A stretch of DNA of 64,000 nt from Paenibacillus herberti. Lineage in GTDB: Bacteria > Bacillota > Bacilli > Paenibacillales > Paenibacillaceae. Position numbers and translations under genes: made by a program. Below are positions 48,507 through 56,927 of the stretch, piece after piece (the stretch's first letter is position 1; each line of letters opens with the position of its first letter). The DNA is taken from NCBI RefSeq assembly GCF_002233675.1, contig NZ_NMUQ01000001.1:254679-318678 (forward strand), read 5' to 3'. Under the pieces are notes generated by a model. The model was not told the origin of the DNA. It made no database searches and saw only the letters and a list, made by a program, of their open reading frames with translations.

Positions 48507-49214
48507 TTGAAAAAGCTGCTTATTGTCGACGATGACCGCGAAATCGCGGAGTTGATTCAAATTTATCTTGCCAACGAGGGTTATGCTACGGTGCTCGCAC
48601 ATAACGGCGATGAGGCATTGGAGCGGGTTGCCTCTGACACTTTTCATCTGATCGTACTGGACATCATGATGCCCAAAACGGATGGGCTGGAAGTATGCCG
48701 ACAGCTGCGACGGGAAGGCTCGGTGCAAATTCCGATTCTGATGCTGAGCGCCCGTGCTGAAGATATGGATAAAATTATGGGGCTGATGACCGGAGCGGAT
48801 GACTATATGGTCAAGCCGTTTAATCCTCTGGAATTGGTTGCACGTGTGAAGTCCCTGCTGCGCCGTGCGTATCAGTTCCCTAAGGCCGGTGGCGATGCCC
48901 GGGAATTAGATGGGGCGGTCGAGCTTGGGCCGCTTGTCATCGACAAGTCGACTCATACGGTTACTTGCCTGCCGGACGGACGGCAGCTTCATTTGACGAG
49001 TACGGAGTTCGGCATTTTGCATCTTCTTGCCCTGCATCCCGGTAAGGTGTTCAGCGCGGAGGATATTTTCCAGCAGGTATGGAAGGAAAAGTTCTATGAG
49101 TCGAACAATACGGTCATGGTGCATATAAGCAAGCTGCGTGACAAGCTGGAGCAAGAGACCGGCGACAAGTTCATCGTAACGGTGTGGGGGGTAGGCTACA
49201 AAATTGAAGGATGA
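48507..49214 (+). CDS. OmpR/PhoB-family response regulator
   Basis: A 235-residue regulator. The receiver domain (1-115) has the acidic triad DDD near residue 8, phosphoacceptor Asp in VLDIMMP (about 52) and Lys in VKPFNPLE (about 102). The winged-helix DNA-binding domain spans about 138-233. The TTG start at 48507 follows AAGGAG by 9 nt. It overlaps the next gene and pairs with it. The VanR-like layout suggests an envelope-sensing role. Confidence 0.92.
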   Translation: MKKLLIVDDDREIAELIQIYLANEGYATVLAHNGDEALERVASDTFHLIVLDIMMPKTDGLEVCRQLRREGSVQIPILMLSARAEDMDKIMGLMTGADDYMVKPFNPLELVARVKSLLRRAYQFPKAGGDARELDGAVELGPLVIDKSTHTVTCLPDGRQLHLTSTEFGILHLLALHPGKVFSAEDIFQQVWKEKFYESNNTVMVHISKLRDKLEQETGDKFIVTVWGVGYKIEG

Positions 49215-50364
49215 CAATGTAGTCAAGGATATGACCTTCCGTCTGCTGCTGCATCTGGCGCTGAGCGCCGCGCTATCCGTCATTACCTCGGTGCTGCTCA
49301 TCGTAGTTGCCGAAAGGCTGGCGAGCCAGTTCCCTTCGCTGCGCCAGTTCGCTCATCTGCTGATCGATCAGTTCGGAGACTTCACGTTAGTTATTCTCGC
49401 GCTAGGGCTATTCCTGGTGTATTTGCTGCTGTTCCAGCAGCGGCAGTTCCGATATTTTCGCGACGTAAGCCGTAGTGTACGCTATATTTCGGACGGGAAT
49501 TTCAACTTCCAAGTTCCGGTACGTCAAAAAAATGAACTCGGCGATCTGGCTTCCTACATTAATTATCTGGTGCACAAGCTCCAGCTTTCCCTCGACGATG
49601 AGCGGCGGGCCGAGCAGACTAAAAGTGAGCTGATTACGAACGTCTCCCATGATCTGCGTACGCCGCTCACCTCGATCATCGGGTATCTCGGACTAATTGA
49701 GCAGGATCGCTATCGGGACGAGGTGGAGCTGCGTCAATATGTGCATATCGCTTATGAGAAGTCCAAACGGTTAAATGTGCTGATTAACGATCTGTTCGAT
49801 TATACCCGGATGAGATACGAGACGTCGCCGCAGCGCATTCACACCTTCAACCTGACGGAGCTGCTGCGGCAGCTGCTTATTCAGTATCGGGTTCCCCTTG
49901 AGGAGGTCGGTTTGACTGGTGCTCTGCATGCTCCCTCAGGCAAGTTGATGGTAACAGGTGATTCTGACAAGTTGGTACGTGTGTTCGAGAACTTACTTGC
50001 CAATGCGATCCATTACGGTAAGGATGGCGGAAAAGTGGACCTGCATGCTTCTGCGGAAGGACTGGAGGCTGTCGTCGAGGTGGTCAACTATGGGGAGATG
50101 ATTTCTTCCGTTGACCTACCGCATTTATTCGACAGGTTCTACCGCGTAGATAAAGCTAGAGGGCTTAGCAGTGGAGGCTCAGGCCTCGGTCTCGCTATTG
50201 CCAAAAGCATTATAGAGCAGCATGGAGGCAAGGTGTCCGCTGCCAGCGATCCTTATCTGACTTCTTTCCAAATCCGCCTTCCGCTTGCGCTGGAGACTGC
50301 ACCAGTCAACCCTGCCCTTCCGTCTAAGATTGGGGATGAGGGACTTGGAGGAAAAAGTCTTTAG
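49204..50364 (+). CDS. sensor histidine kinase, VanS-like
   Basis: A 386-residue kinase with two membrane helices (about 12-34 and 55-78) around a short outer loop. HAMP (about 80-130) and the H-box SHDLRTPLTSIIGYL (phospho-His about 150) follow. The ATPase domain has the N box ENLLANAIHYG and G boxes near 300-340. The TTG at 49204 overlaps the regulator's stop. ATG 49231 is the alternative, but neither has a strong ribosome site, so coupling is likely. Confidence 0.9.
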   Translation: MKDDNVVKDMTFRLLLHLALSAALSVITSVLLIVVAERLASQFPSLRQFAHLLIDQFGDFTLVILALGLFLVYLLLFQQRQFRYFRDVSRSVRYISDGNFNFQVPVRQKNELGDLASYINYLVHKLQLSLDDERRAEQTKSELITNVSHDLRTPLTSIIGYLGLIEQDRYRDEVELRQYVHIAYEKSKRLNVLINDLFDYTRMRYETSPQRIHTFNLTELLRQLLIQYRVPLEEVGLTGALHAPSGKLMVTGDSDKLVRVFENLLANAIHYGKDGGKVDLHASAEGLEAVVEVVNYGEMISSVDLPHLFDRFYRVDKARGLSSGGSGLGLAIAKSIIEQHGGKVSAASDPYLTSFQIRLPLALETAPVNPALPSKIGDEGLGGKSL

Positions 50365-50460
50365 ACTTTCTTAAGAATTTTTTAGGATTGAGTTACGGCT
50401 TCGACAAGCCCTTCTGCGTTACAATTAAATTAACGAATCTTGTAAACGGGAGGGACGTCC

Positions 50461-50580
50461 ATGAGATACCTGTGGATGATGGTTATGGCATGCGCAGTTA
50501 TGCTGATGGCCGTTATGCTCATCGGTAACCAGGAAGGCGAGTCGGGTGGACTTGTTGAACTTTTACTGCGTATCTGGTAA
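50461..50580 (+). CDS. 39-residue membrane peptide
   Basis: MRYLWMMVMACAVMLMAVML begins a single hydrophobic helix. A polar GNQEGESGG turn and an amphipathic LVELLLRIW tail follow. GGGAGG lies 7 nt before the ATG, and a terminator follows. It lies about 100 bp after the kinase gene. Its size and position suggest a target or modulator of the two-component system, without direct evidence. Confidence 0.65.
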   Translation: MRYLWMMVMACAVMLMAVMLIGNQEGESGGLVELLLRIW

Positions 50581-50610
50581 TTTTTGAGGCTGCTTCAGCC
50601 TTCATAGCTG

Positions 50611-50646
50611 GCCCTTATCGTCCTGACCAGGATGATAGGGGCTTTT
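50611..50646 (+). terminator. terminator after the small membrane peptide
   Basis: GCCCTTATCGTCCTG pairs with CAGGATGATAGGGGC, then TTTTT. Confidence 0.85.
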
Positions 50647-50853
50647 TGCATGTTTTATGGATGATAGCTCAGGCGCTCAGTCCCGGGTGCTCATTGTACG
50701 AAGAGTTGTTCCGCTGCTTTTTTTTTTAAAATTCAAAAAAATGAAACTTGATTGCTCCGCCTGCGTAAAGAAGCCATTAAGGACGTTTCTGTCCTGCGCA
50801 GCAGGCTAAAAGGTCAGGTTTTGTCTTTTTTTTCTTCAATCGGAAGAATTATA

Positions 50854-50872
50854 GTAGTTAAGGATATACTAC
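50854..50872. promoter_or_regulatory. inverted repeat upstream of the MarR gene
   Basis: GTAGT-N9-ACTAC spans a TATACT -10-like hexamer (50865-50870). A plausible autoregulatory operator. Confidence 0.35.
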
Positions 50873-50904
50873 ATCCAGGAGCAATTGGAGCAGGAGGCGA
50901 AAGC

Positions 50905-51348
50905 ATGGTCTACGAAGCGGTATCAGAGGAACTGACCAAGCAGTTGGACGACCGATTTCGGCTCGTACGCAAGCTGATCACCTCAGAGTGGAACCGGGAC
51001 AATGTGAATGGGCTCGGTCTTACGCATGCCCGTATTCTTACCTTGCTGGCGTCTGAGGGTCCGCAGAAGGCGTCGATTCTGGCGGACAAGCTGCTCATTA
51101 CATCAGGTGCGGTAACGGGACTGGCAGACAGACTCGTTGAACTGGGTTATATTTCCCGTGAGCGGGGGGAGCAGGACCGCAGAGTCGTTTTACTGAGTAT
51201 TGAGGAACCGGGCTTGGAACTGCTTAAGTTTATTGACGAGACGCGGCAGGCGCTCATGCATAAGCTTTACAAAGGCATGTCGGAACAAGAGATTCAGGTC
51301 ATGCTCGTGCTGTTTGACCGCATGATTCAGAATCTGCAGGTGAATTGA
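50905..51348 (+). CDS. MarR-family regulator
   Basis: A 147-residue winged-helix protein. LGLTHARILTLLASEGPQKA is followed by the recognition helix ITSGAVTGLADRLVELGYI and the wing SRERGEQDRRVVLLSI with the conserved D-R pair. The ATG at 50905 follows GGAGG. An upstream in-frame TTG would extend through the putative operator. No drug pump or enzyme gene adjoins it, so its targets are unknown. Confidence 0.88.
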   Translation: MVYEAVSEELTKQLDDRFRLVRKLITSEWNRDNVNGLGLTHARILTLLASEGPQKASILADKLLITSGAVTGLADRLVELGYISRERGEQDRRVVLLSIEEPGLELLKFIDETRQALMHKLYKGMSEQEIQVMLVLFDRMIQNLQVN

Positions 51349-51358
51349 CTGACTGAAC

Positions 51359-51396
51359 AACAGCCGGAGGACGATGATCCTTCGGCTGTTTTTTTT
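51359..51396 (+). terminator. terminator after marR
   Basis: AACAGCCGGAGGA pairs with TCCTTCGGCTGTT, then TTTTTT. Confidence 0.85.
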
Positions 51397-51660
51397 GCAT
51401 GCATGCTGGATCTGGCGGTGCATTGCCTCGATTACGGTGAGCAAGTGCTGCTGCTCCTTCCTCGTTCTTCATGTGCCCGCTAATGATTTTTTTTTCATCA
51501 CGACGACCTACTTTATTTCCGCTCTACAAAATGTCAATGCCTTCTATCCCATGGGACATTATCAAAGCACAATATTCTTTGATTACTACATATAAAGATT
51601 TCAAAAAAAATATAAGATAATTGTGAGTAATACATTTGAATACTGAGGGAGTGAGGAGTA

Positions 51661-52323
51661 GTGGGGAGAAGTTTCAAAAAGGTCGCATCTGCATTAGGAG
51701 CTATTATTGTTCTATTGTAAGCACAACCAGCAACTTTATCAGCTCATGAAGTTTTTTACAATCCAGCAACAAGTTCGGTAGTCTCTTTAAGATGGCAAAA
51801 TTTGAGTGCCGCCGGAAATATGCTTAGATTAAATGCTAACGGGGATTATCTTAAGGCACCATATATCGATAACTTTGGCTCATCAGTTAGTAACTGGATG
51901 AACTCATCCTCTCCAGTTGTAGCGTATTCGGTGTCTTTTAGTACGTCAACAGTCGATCTGACCACCCCTACGCAGACCTCTTGGGATAATGCTGGAATTT
52001 CGTATTATGCTGCGGCTGTAGCTATTCTGTACGACTCTGCAGGTGCACAAATAATGACATACTCACAAGCACAAAACTCGAATAAAATGATCACATACGG
52101 TGCTGTTTGGTGCAATCCAGATGGTAACTATGCCGGGCCGACTGAACTCGATCAAACTAAAATATTAACGCATGAATTGGGCCATATTATGGGACTGGGC
52201 CATCCAGAGATGTATAACCCAATACCAGCCTCTACTATGTCTGTAATGCGTCAAAGTGCATTGGGTTTTTCAACACCGCAAGCCCATGAGAATAGCGATA
52301 TCCGAACAATGTATGGATTATAA
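51661..52323 (+). pseudogene. secreted zinc metalloprotease with an in-frame stop in its signal peptide
   Basis: GTG at 51661 behind GAGTGAGGAG opens a typical signal peptide (VGRSFKKVASALGAIIVLL). TAA at 51718-51720 then interrupts it, and the same frame continues (AQPATLSAHEVFYNPATSS) without another stop to 52323. The mature part, about 200 residues, holds HELGHIMGLGH near the C-terminus, the metzincin motif with three zinc histidines and catalytic Glu. A downstream start at 51802 would yield a cytoplasmic fragment. It is read as a recent pseudogene, a readthrough gene or a sequencing error. The region is AT-rich against its surroundings, suggesting acquisition. Confidence 0.8.
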
Positions 52324-52351
52324 TCCCAACATAAAGAAGGGATGGGGAAAT

Positions 52352-52901
52352 TTGAATAAGAAAATATTTAAAATCACGATTCCAGCTATTGCGGCTATCA
52401 TTGCCATCGGTGGACTTTTCTTCGCTCAACAAAATAGTAAGGTCGATCAGACAAGTTACCACAGCATTGAAAATCCTTCGACTCACGCCCAAACGCAGGC
52501 AAAACCAGAATTTATGGATTTTTACGATCCTACTTTCGAGCAGCTTATTGGTTTATGGTCAGGTGATGAAGTTCAAAGATAAAGAAGAAGCTGTAATTAC
52601 TGGGCCTGCTGAGGATGCCGTCAAAGAAAAAATTCAAAAAAAGGATCTTCATTGAAAATCCGTTTAACTCAGGTGGAAATTGGCGTAAAGCAGGTTATAA
52701 GTGGGGATGCTCCTTCTACTATTTTTTTGCGGCGCAGCGAATTGTCCGAACCGTATGAGCCAGAGTTAAAGGTCGGTAAAAAAATGATCTTTGTCTTGAA
52801 GAAAATTGAAGGAACCTTATTTTAACAAATTTGATGATTTTTCCTTCGCTTCACTTAACGCTTTCTCCGAAAAAGTGAAAATGGAAAAGGGAAACAAGTA
52901 A
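52352..52901 (+). pseudogene. frameshifted exported protein
   Basis: TTG at 52352 behind AAGGGATGGGG starts a 76-residue frame with an N-terminal membrane/signal helix (KIFKITIPAIAAIIAIGGLF), ending at 52582. The continuation is found in a second frame (KFKDKEEAVITGPAEDAVKE), then IGVKQVISGDAPSTIFLRRS to KVGKKMIFVLKKIEG, and a last block FDDFSFASLNAFSEKVKMEK in yet another frame to 52901. The pieces look like one lipoprotein-like protein broken by two or three small indels. It follows the metalloprotease closely and may have been its partner. Confidence 0.65.
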
Positions 52902-52920
52902 TTTAATTCATAAACAAAAT

Positions 52921-52960
52921 GGCCCCCCCCCCCCCCAATGCTTCTGGGGAGGCCGTTTTG
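52921..52960 (+). terminator. terminator-like hairpin containing a 15-C run
   Basis: GGCC plus the C tract (52923-52937) can pair with GGGGAGGCC (52947-52955), followed by GTTTT. Confidence 0.6.
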
Positions 52961-53155
52961 CCGGTTTCTAGGTTTCTAGCTGTCCGCGTTCAACTATGCT
53001 AAGATGGGAGCAGCTCACGTTGGGTTCTTCTGTAAAAAATGGTGTTGTGTTGACTTCCATTTTACACGAAACCAGTAGGGGTCTTTTTATTTTCAGGTGT
53101 CGAACTTCATACTACAATCCGTCACCTGTTAAGCCAGCGTAAGGAGCGGATAAAC

Positions 53156-53361
53156 ATGATGACAAATGAGCAAAAGACGAACATTCCGGGCATGGATAAA
53201 CTGCTTGGAACGCTGAAGGGGCATCGTTCCATCCGCCGTTATACCGACGATCCGGTAACGACAGAACAGCTGGACCACATTCTGAATAGCGCCCAGATGG
53301 CCTCATCCTCAAGCCATACATATTCGCCTTTCTTGAAATTCGGTGATAATACAGACAGATA
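53156..53361 (+). pseudogene. truncated nitroreductase (5' fragment)
   Basis: AAGGAG and ATG at 53156 begin a nitroreductase-family N-terminus: HRSIRRYTDDPVTTEQLDHI is the FMN-binding start, followed by NSAQMASSSSH. After about 53312 the frame loses family similarity and stops within 50 bp. The rest of the roughly 245-residue enzyme is missing. An integrase gene lies just beyond, in the opposite direction. The break is therefore most likely the left junction of the integrated element. Confidence 0.8.
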
Positions 53362-53504
53362 AACGTTGATTTGACGCGGTTTTTCGACTGTTACAGTGGG
53401 GTGTAGAGATGTGGTACAGAGGCGGAAAATCATGGTTGATGTGAAATTGATGCGAAAAGCTTTATAAAAGCAGGGGAAGCGGCTCCATGCCGCGGCGTTC
53501 TTTG

Positions 53505-54758
53505 CTACGATCTCTGGCGTTCGGAAGCGGCTTTCTGAGCGTCTTTTTGTTGTCCGGAAAACAGGGCGTCTAGCTTGTCCGCAGCTGCCTGATCGGCAGA
53601 TTGGAGAGCGTGTCCATAAATGTTCATGGTCGTTGTAATATTGCCGTGTCCAAGCCGCTCGGAAATGATCTTGGCGTGAACGCCTTGATTGATAAGCAGC
53701 GTTGCGGCCGTGTGGCGCAGATCATGGAAACGGATGTATCGCAGCTCGTGTCTCTCCAGGAACGTTCGAAACCACTGGTATGGGCGCTCATGGTGGAATG
53801 GGCTGCCATCTGGATGGCAGAACATAAAATGCCACTCCCGCCCGTCCTGATCGCGGCCGTTCCAGGCTTCTCCTACCTTGTCTCTCTCTTTGACGCGGTA
53901 AGCGTAGTATTCCCGCAGCTCAGCAAGAACAGAGGCGGGCAAAGAGATTTTGCGGCGGGATTTGAGCGTCTTTGGTTCTTTGACGATGAAGGAACCTTTA
54001 AGAGCATGAATCATGCTCTGGCTAACATCGATAACGCCTGTTGTCCAGTCCACATGCCGCCATTCCAATCCAAGTAGCTCGCTGCGGCGCATGCCGGTTG
54101 TCAGCGCCAAAGTAGTCATCATGCGCCAATGGTATGGGGCTTTCTGGAGAGCCTGCAGCAGTAACGTTACCTCCCCTTCGTCATAAGGCTGCACTTCGAA
54201 ACGCTCGGTCTTAGGCTTTTGTATGGCGTCCACCGGGTTGGTTTTGATGACTCGCCACTCGGTGGCCCGCTGGAGAACGTTTTTAAGCGTCCGGTGAACC
54301 AGCCTGATACTTCCGCTGGACAAGCCGCCTTTGCGGCCATCCGCGCGGCCGCCATCCTTTGAAAGCTGATCCAGCAGACTGATGATATGAAGCGGTTTAA
54401 TATCTTCCAGCTTCATGTGTCCGAGGGCAGGAAGGATTTGATTTTTAAGGTTCTTTTGAAGCATGATCTGCGTTTTAAACTCCAACTGCTTGGCAGCGTA
54501 TTTCGGCGCCCACTCACTGGCTACGAAATCAGCCAGGGTGAGCTTCTGCGGGGCAATGTACTCGCCGGCCTCTACCTCCGCCTTAAACATTGCATATTCT
54601 GCGTCCAGGTAGTCCTGTAGCTTCCGGGAAGTCTTGAGCAGCTTTTCATCCGTAACTCGAATAGTTTTAGTCCGGCGGCCATATTTGCCGTTTGCCTGTA
54701 CTCCTGTGTAGACGGTCAGCGTCCAACTATTGTCACCGCGCTTCTGAATGTTTGCCAT
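53505..54758 (-). CDS. tyrosine site-specific integrase
   Basis: A 417-residue recombinase. An AP2-like arm-binding N-terminus (about 1-60) is followed by a SAM-like core-binding domain (75-170) and a catalytic domain. Catalytic residues: Arg in TTGMRRSELLGL (about 222), HDLRH (His and Arg, about 340), LGHGN (His) and the Tyr nucleophile in MNIYGH (about 378). AAAGGAG lies before the ATG on the minus strand. It reads towards the left junction, as expected for an integrase next to its attachment site. Confidence 0.95.
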   Translation of the reverse strand: MANIQKRGDNSWTLTVYTGVQANGKYGRRTKTIRVTDEKLLKTSRKLQDYLDAEYAMFKAEVEAGEYIAPQKLTLADFVASEWAPKYAAKQLEFKTQIMLQKNLKNQILPALGHMKLEDIKPLHIISLLDQLSKDGGRADGRKGGLSSGSIRLVHRTLKNVLQRATEWRVIKTNPVDAIQKPKTERFEVQPYDEGEVTLLLQALQKAPYHWRMMTTLALTTGMRRSELLGLEWRHVDWTTGVIDVSQSMIHALKGSFIVKEPKTLKSRRKISLPASVLAELREYYAYRVKERDKVGEAWNGRDQDGREWHFMFCHPDGSPFHHERPYQWFRTFLERHELRYIRFHDLRHTAATLLINQGVHAKIISERLGHGNITTTMNIYGHALQSADQAAADKLDALFSGQQKDAQKAASERQRS

Positions 54759-55304
54759 AGATTAATTCTCCTTTCATGATTGTTCGTATTCTCAACTTCC
54801 ATTGTATGGGTTGGCTTCTCGTGCCCTGCTACTCTTTGAACGGCGGCGCTGCACGGGCTGGAATTCCACACTTGTCAGATTGACAGGTATGGGGTGATTT
54901 GAAATATAAGGGCATCGCCGCCCAACCGATCGACGAGGTGGTTTGAAGCCACATCTTCGCAAAGGGTTGATATAAACTAGATACCCTGGGTGCTGGGCGG
55001 GGAGCAAGAAGCCCTCCATACTGTGTAGGGTGTCCGTTTAACGGACAGGGTTGAACGAGATCACATCTGTCATTTTACCAATATTTTCTTTCTTCTTAAA
55101 GAAGATCAGTTTATCGCTAGGCAACAGCTGTTGTCAGCTCTTATTGTCAAAACCGGTCTGTGGTTTACCCGTCACATTCGCTTTAGGAGGCCGGGTGATG
55201 GTCACTCCCTCTCCCGGTCCAATGAAGCGATCCAAGCGGTCAGATCTTATATGGTGCTGCGATGGCTTCGCAGGCTCCTCCTATATATACAACCCCCTAT
55301 AAAA
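54759..55304. other. gene-free stretch between integrase and repressor
   Basis: No supported gene is seen in 546 bp. It contains the perfect palindrome TGTCCGTTTAACGGACA (55031-55047), a possible regulatory site. A metallopeptidase of the ImmA type, often found beside such repressors, is not present. Confidence 0.5.
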
Positions 55305-55784
55305 CTACTTCTCTTTGGCCGGCTCTTGGTATTGAGGTAATAAAACCTTCAACATGTCTAAAATGCGTTGTTTGTCTTCCGGAGTAAGACGGTGTCCGTT
55401 GTATGTCGCCTCATCAGGTCCCATTTTAAGTAAATGGTGTATATCTGATCGTATTTTCACTAGCTCGTTGAGCCACTCTTCTCTAGAAAAACCAAGCATC
55501 TCGGGGTAAAACCAATCATCATAATCCTCTAAAGATCCGTCCTTAGTGTGTCTCCAGTCATCAAAAGTGACATATCCAGCTCGCACCATTAACTCAACAT
55601 AACTCACCCCTAGCGGTTCCGTCAGCTTCTTGAGAATTTCTGGGGATGGAGCCCCGCGTTTTCCATTTTCAACATTAGTAATGTAAGTTTGGCTCACTCC
55701 AGAGGCTTCTGCCAGTGAACTTAATGTGAGTCCACGACGAGTTCGTTTATCGCGTAAAAATGTTCCGAAGTCGATACCATCCAT
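55305..55784 (-). CDS. cI-like XRE repressor
   Basis: A 159-residue protein with an N-terminal XRE helix-turn-helix (RRGLTLSSLAEASGVSQTYI, about 16-35, NVENGKRGAPS next) and a C-terminal region without the LexA-type Ser/Lys protease residues. It is probably not self-cleaving. Divergent from the Cro-like gene, with an array of GAGATT operators between. Presumed lysogeny or excision repressor. Confidence 0.88.
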   Translation of the reverse strand: MDGIDFGTFLRDKRTRRGLTLSSLAEASGVSQTYITNVENGKRGAPSPEILKKLTEPLGVSYVELMVRAGYVTFDDWRHTKDGSLEDYDDWFYPEMLGFSREEWLNELVKIRSDIHHLLKMGPDEATYNGHRLTPEDKQRILDMLKVLLPQYQEPAKEK

Positions 55785-55822
55785 AAATTCAACCCCTTTT
55801 AAAGTCTATAATACACTAAAAT

Positions 55823-55903
55823 AATCTCAAAAGAAACTTCTTGTTTACAAAAGAGATTATTTGTTTTATGATCTCAATAGAGATTTGAATCTCAAATGAG
55901 ATT
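55823..55903. promoter_or_regulatory. phage switch operator region and Cro promoter
   Basis: The motif AATCTC/GAGATT occurs at 55823-55828 (half), 55853-55858 (half), as ATCTCAATAGAGAT (55871-55884) and as the perfect palindrome AATCTCAAATGAGATT (55888-55903). A promoter TTTACA (55844-55849)-N17-TATGAT (55867-55872) for the rightward gene is interleaved with these sites. Confidence 0.8.
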
Positions 55904-55919
55904 AAGGAGCGGTAACGAT

Positions 55920-56132
55920 ATGAAAGTTTTGATAAAGACTGAAAAGCTCGCCGAGCTGATGTATCGAAAGGGCTGGACGCGGAAGCATGTCGCACAGCAA
56001 GCAGGCATTGGCCAGGTCACTATGCAGCAGATCTGCCGGGGTGAACGTAACCCAAGCCCGCCGGTTGCCAAGAAGCTGACGGACGCACTCGAGGTGGATT
56101 TTTCTGAGTTGTTCGTCATTCAATCCGATTAA
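55920..56132 (+). CDS. Cro-like small XRE regulator
   Basis: A 70-residue helix-turn-helix protein (GWTRKHVAQQAGIGQVTMQQ, about 17-36). The ATG at 55920 follows AAGGAG, which abuts the last operator palindrome. First rightward gene of the element. Confidence 0.82.
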   Translation: MKVLIKTEKLAELMYRKGWTRKHVAQQAGIGQVTMQQICRGERNPSPPVAKKLTDALEVDFSELFVIQSD

Positions 56133-56232
56133 GCTGTCGGAATGGCGTAGTTGCTTTCTTGATGGAGCTGTTAGCTCTTTGAAAACCCTATAGCCAATAA
56201 ACCAACTTAATCTATCAATTAAGGAGGTTATT

Positions 56233-56376
56233 ATGATTATTTGCGAGGAGATTGAGCGTGAGTTACTCGCGTTAGGAATCCCGATTGCGGAATTAGATGT
56301 TGAAATTTCCAAGCTTGAGCAAGAATTAGCATTCTATTTAGGAGGTCATGACCATGCAACAACACAATGCGAGTAG
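56233..56376 (+). CDS. 47-residue hypothetical protein
   Basis: AAGGAGG lies 6 nt before the ATG. The protein (MIICEEIERELLALGIPIAE start) is acidic and probably helical (DVEISKLEQELAFYL). It overlaps the next start by 23 bp. No family recognised. Confidence 0.6.
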   Translation: MIICEEIERELLALGIPIAELDVEISKLEQELAFYLGGHDHATTQCE

Positions 56377-56602
56377 CGGGGCCGTCTGGATGGCCGTCAA
56401 CGGCCCAGAAGGAGATCGGCTGCTGGAGATCACTCGGGAGCATTTGCGGATTGTGAGAGAATTGCCGGTTAAGCCTTCGGGGCAAATGGCACAGGATCTG
56501 TTTCGGATGGAGCGGGCAATCCTGCACGCCAAGATTGACGCGCTGCGGGCCGAGCGGGACGAGATTATCGCCAGATATGAGGAGGGTGGATTCGGTGCAT
56601 AA
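56354..56602 (+). CDS. 82-residue hypothetical protein
   Basis: A helical, charged protein (MAQDLFRMERAILHAKIDAL, then ERDEIIARYEEGG). The ATG at 56354 has AGGAGG 8 nt upstream. ATG 56348 would be too close to it. No family recognised. Lies between regulators in the early region. Confidence 0.6.
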   Translation: MQQHNASSGAVWMAVNGPEGDRLLEITREHLRIVRELPVKPSGQMAQDLFRMERAILHAKIDALRAERDEIIARYEEGGFGA

Positions 56603-56927
56603 ATTTGCATTCAGCCGGTCGTTCATGTCTGAGGTTGTAAAGAGCGGTCGAACCAGTACCTTCTTCAAATTCATCTCTGAACAAACGATCGGCGCCGGAT
56701 TATCGGTTAAGGACGAGCGCGAGATTATGGAACCGGTAATGCAGCAATTGGCTGGAGTGATCCGGGACGAAGTAACCCACTGTGGTCGGCCCCTAGACGT
56801 TTCAGCAGGATTCGACTTCGAGCAACAGCACTATAACATTCTTGCCGTCTGTACTTGTTGCAAGCGAGGTCATGACATCAAGAGCGGCCCGATTGGGCCA
56901 AGAATGGAGGCGCAGATCTATGCTTAA
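56595..56927 (+). CDS. 110-residue hypothetical protein
   Basis: GTG start at 56595 after GGAGGGTGG, overlapping the previous stop. Contains a CTCCKRGHD stretch, possibly a metal knuckle, near residue 92. The ends overlap the next gene. Function unknown. Confidence 0.6.
   Translation: MHKFAFSRSFMSEVVKSGRTSTFFKFISEQTIGAGLSVKDEREIMEPVMQQLAGVIRDEVTHCGRPLDVSAGFDFEQQHYNILAVCTCCKRGHDIKSGPIGPRMEAQIYA

Noticed and set aside
54792-55019. 75-codon minus-strand frame in the integrase-repressor gap
   Set aside because: Low-complexity basic sequence without ribosome site or family features.
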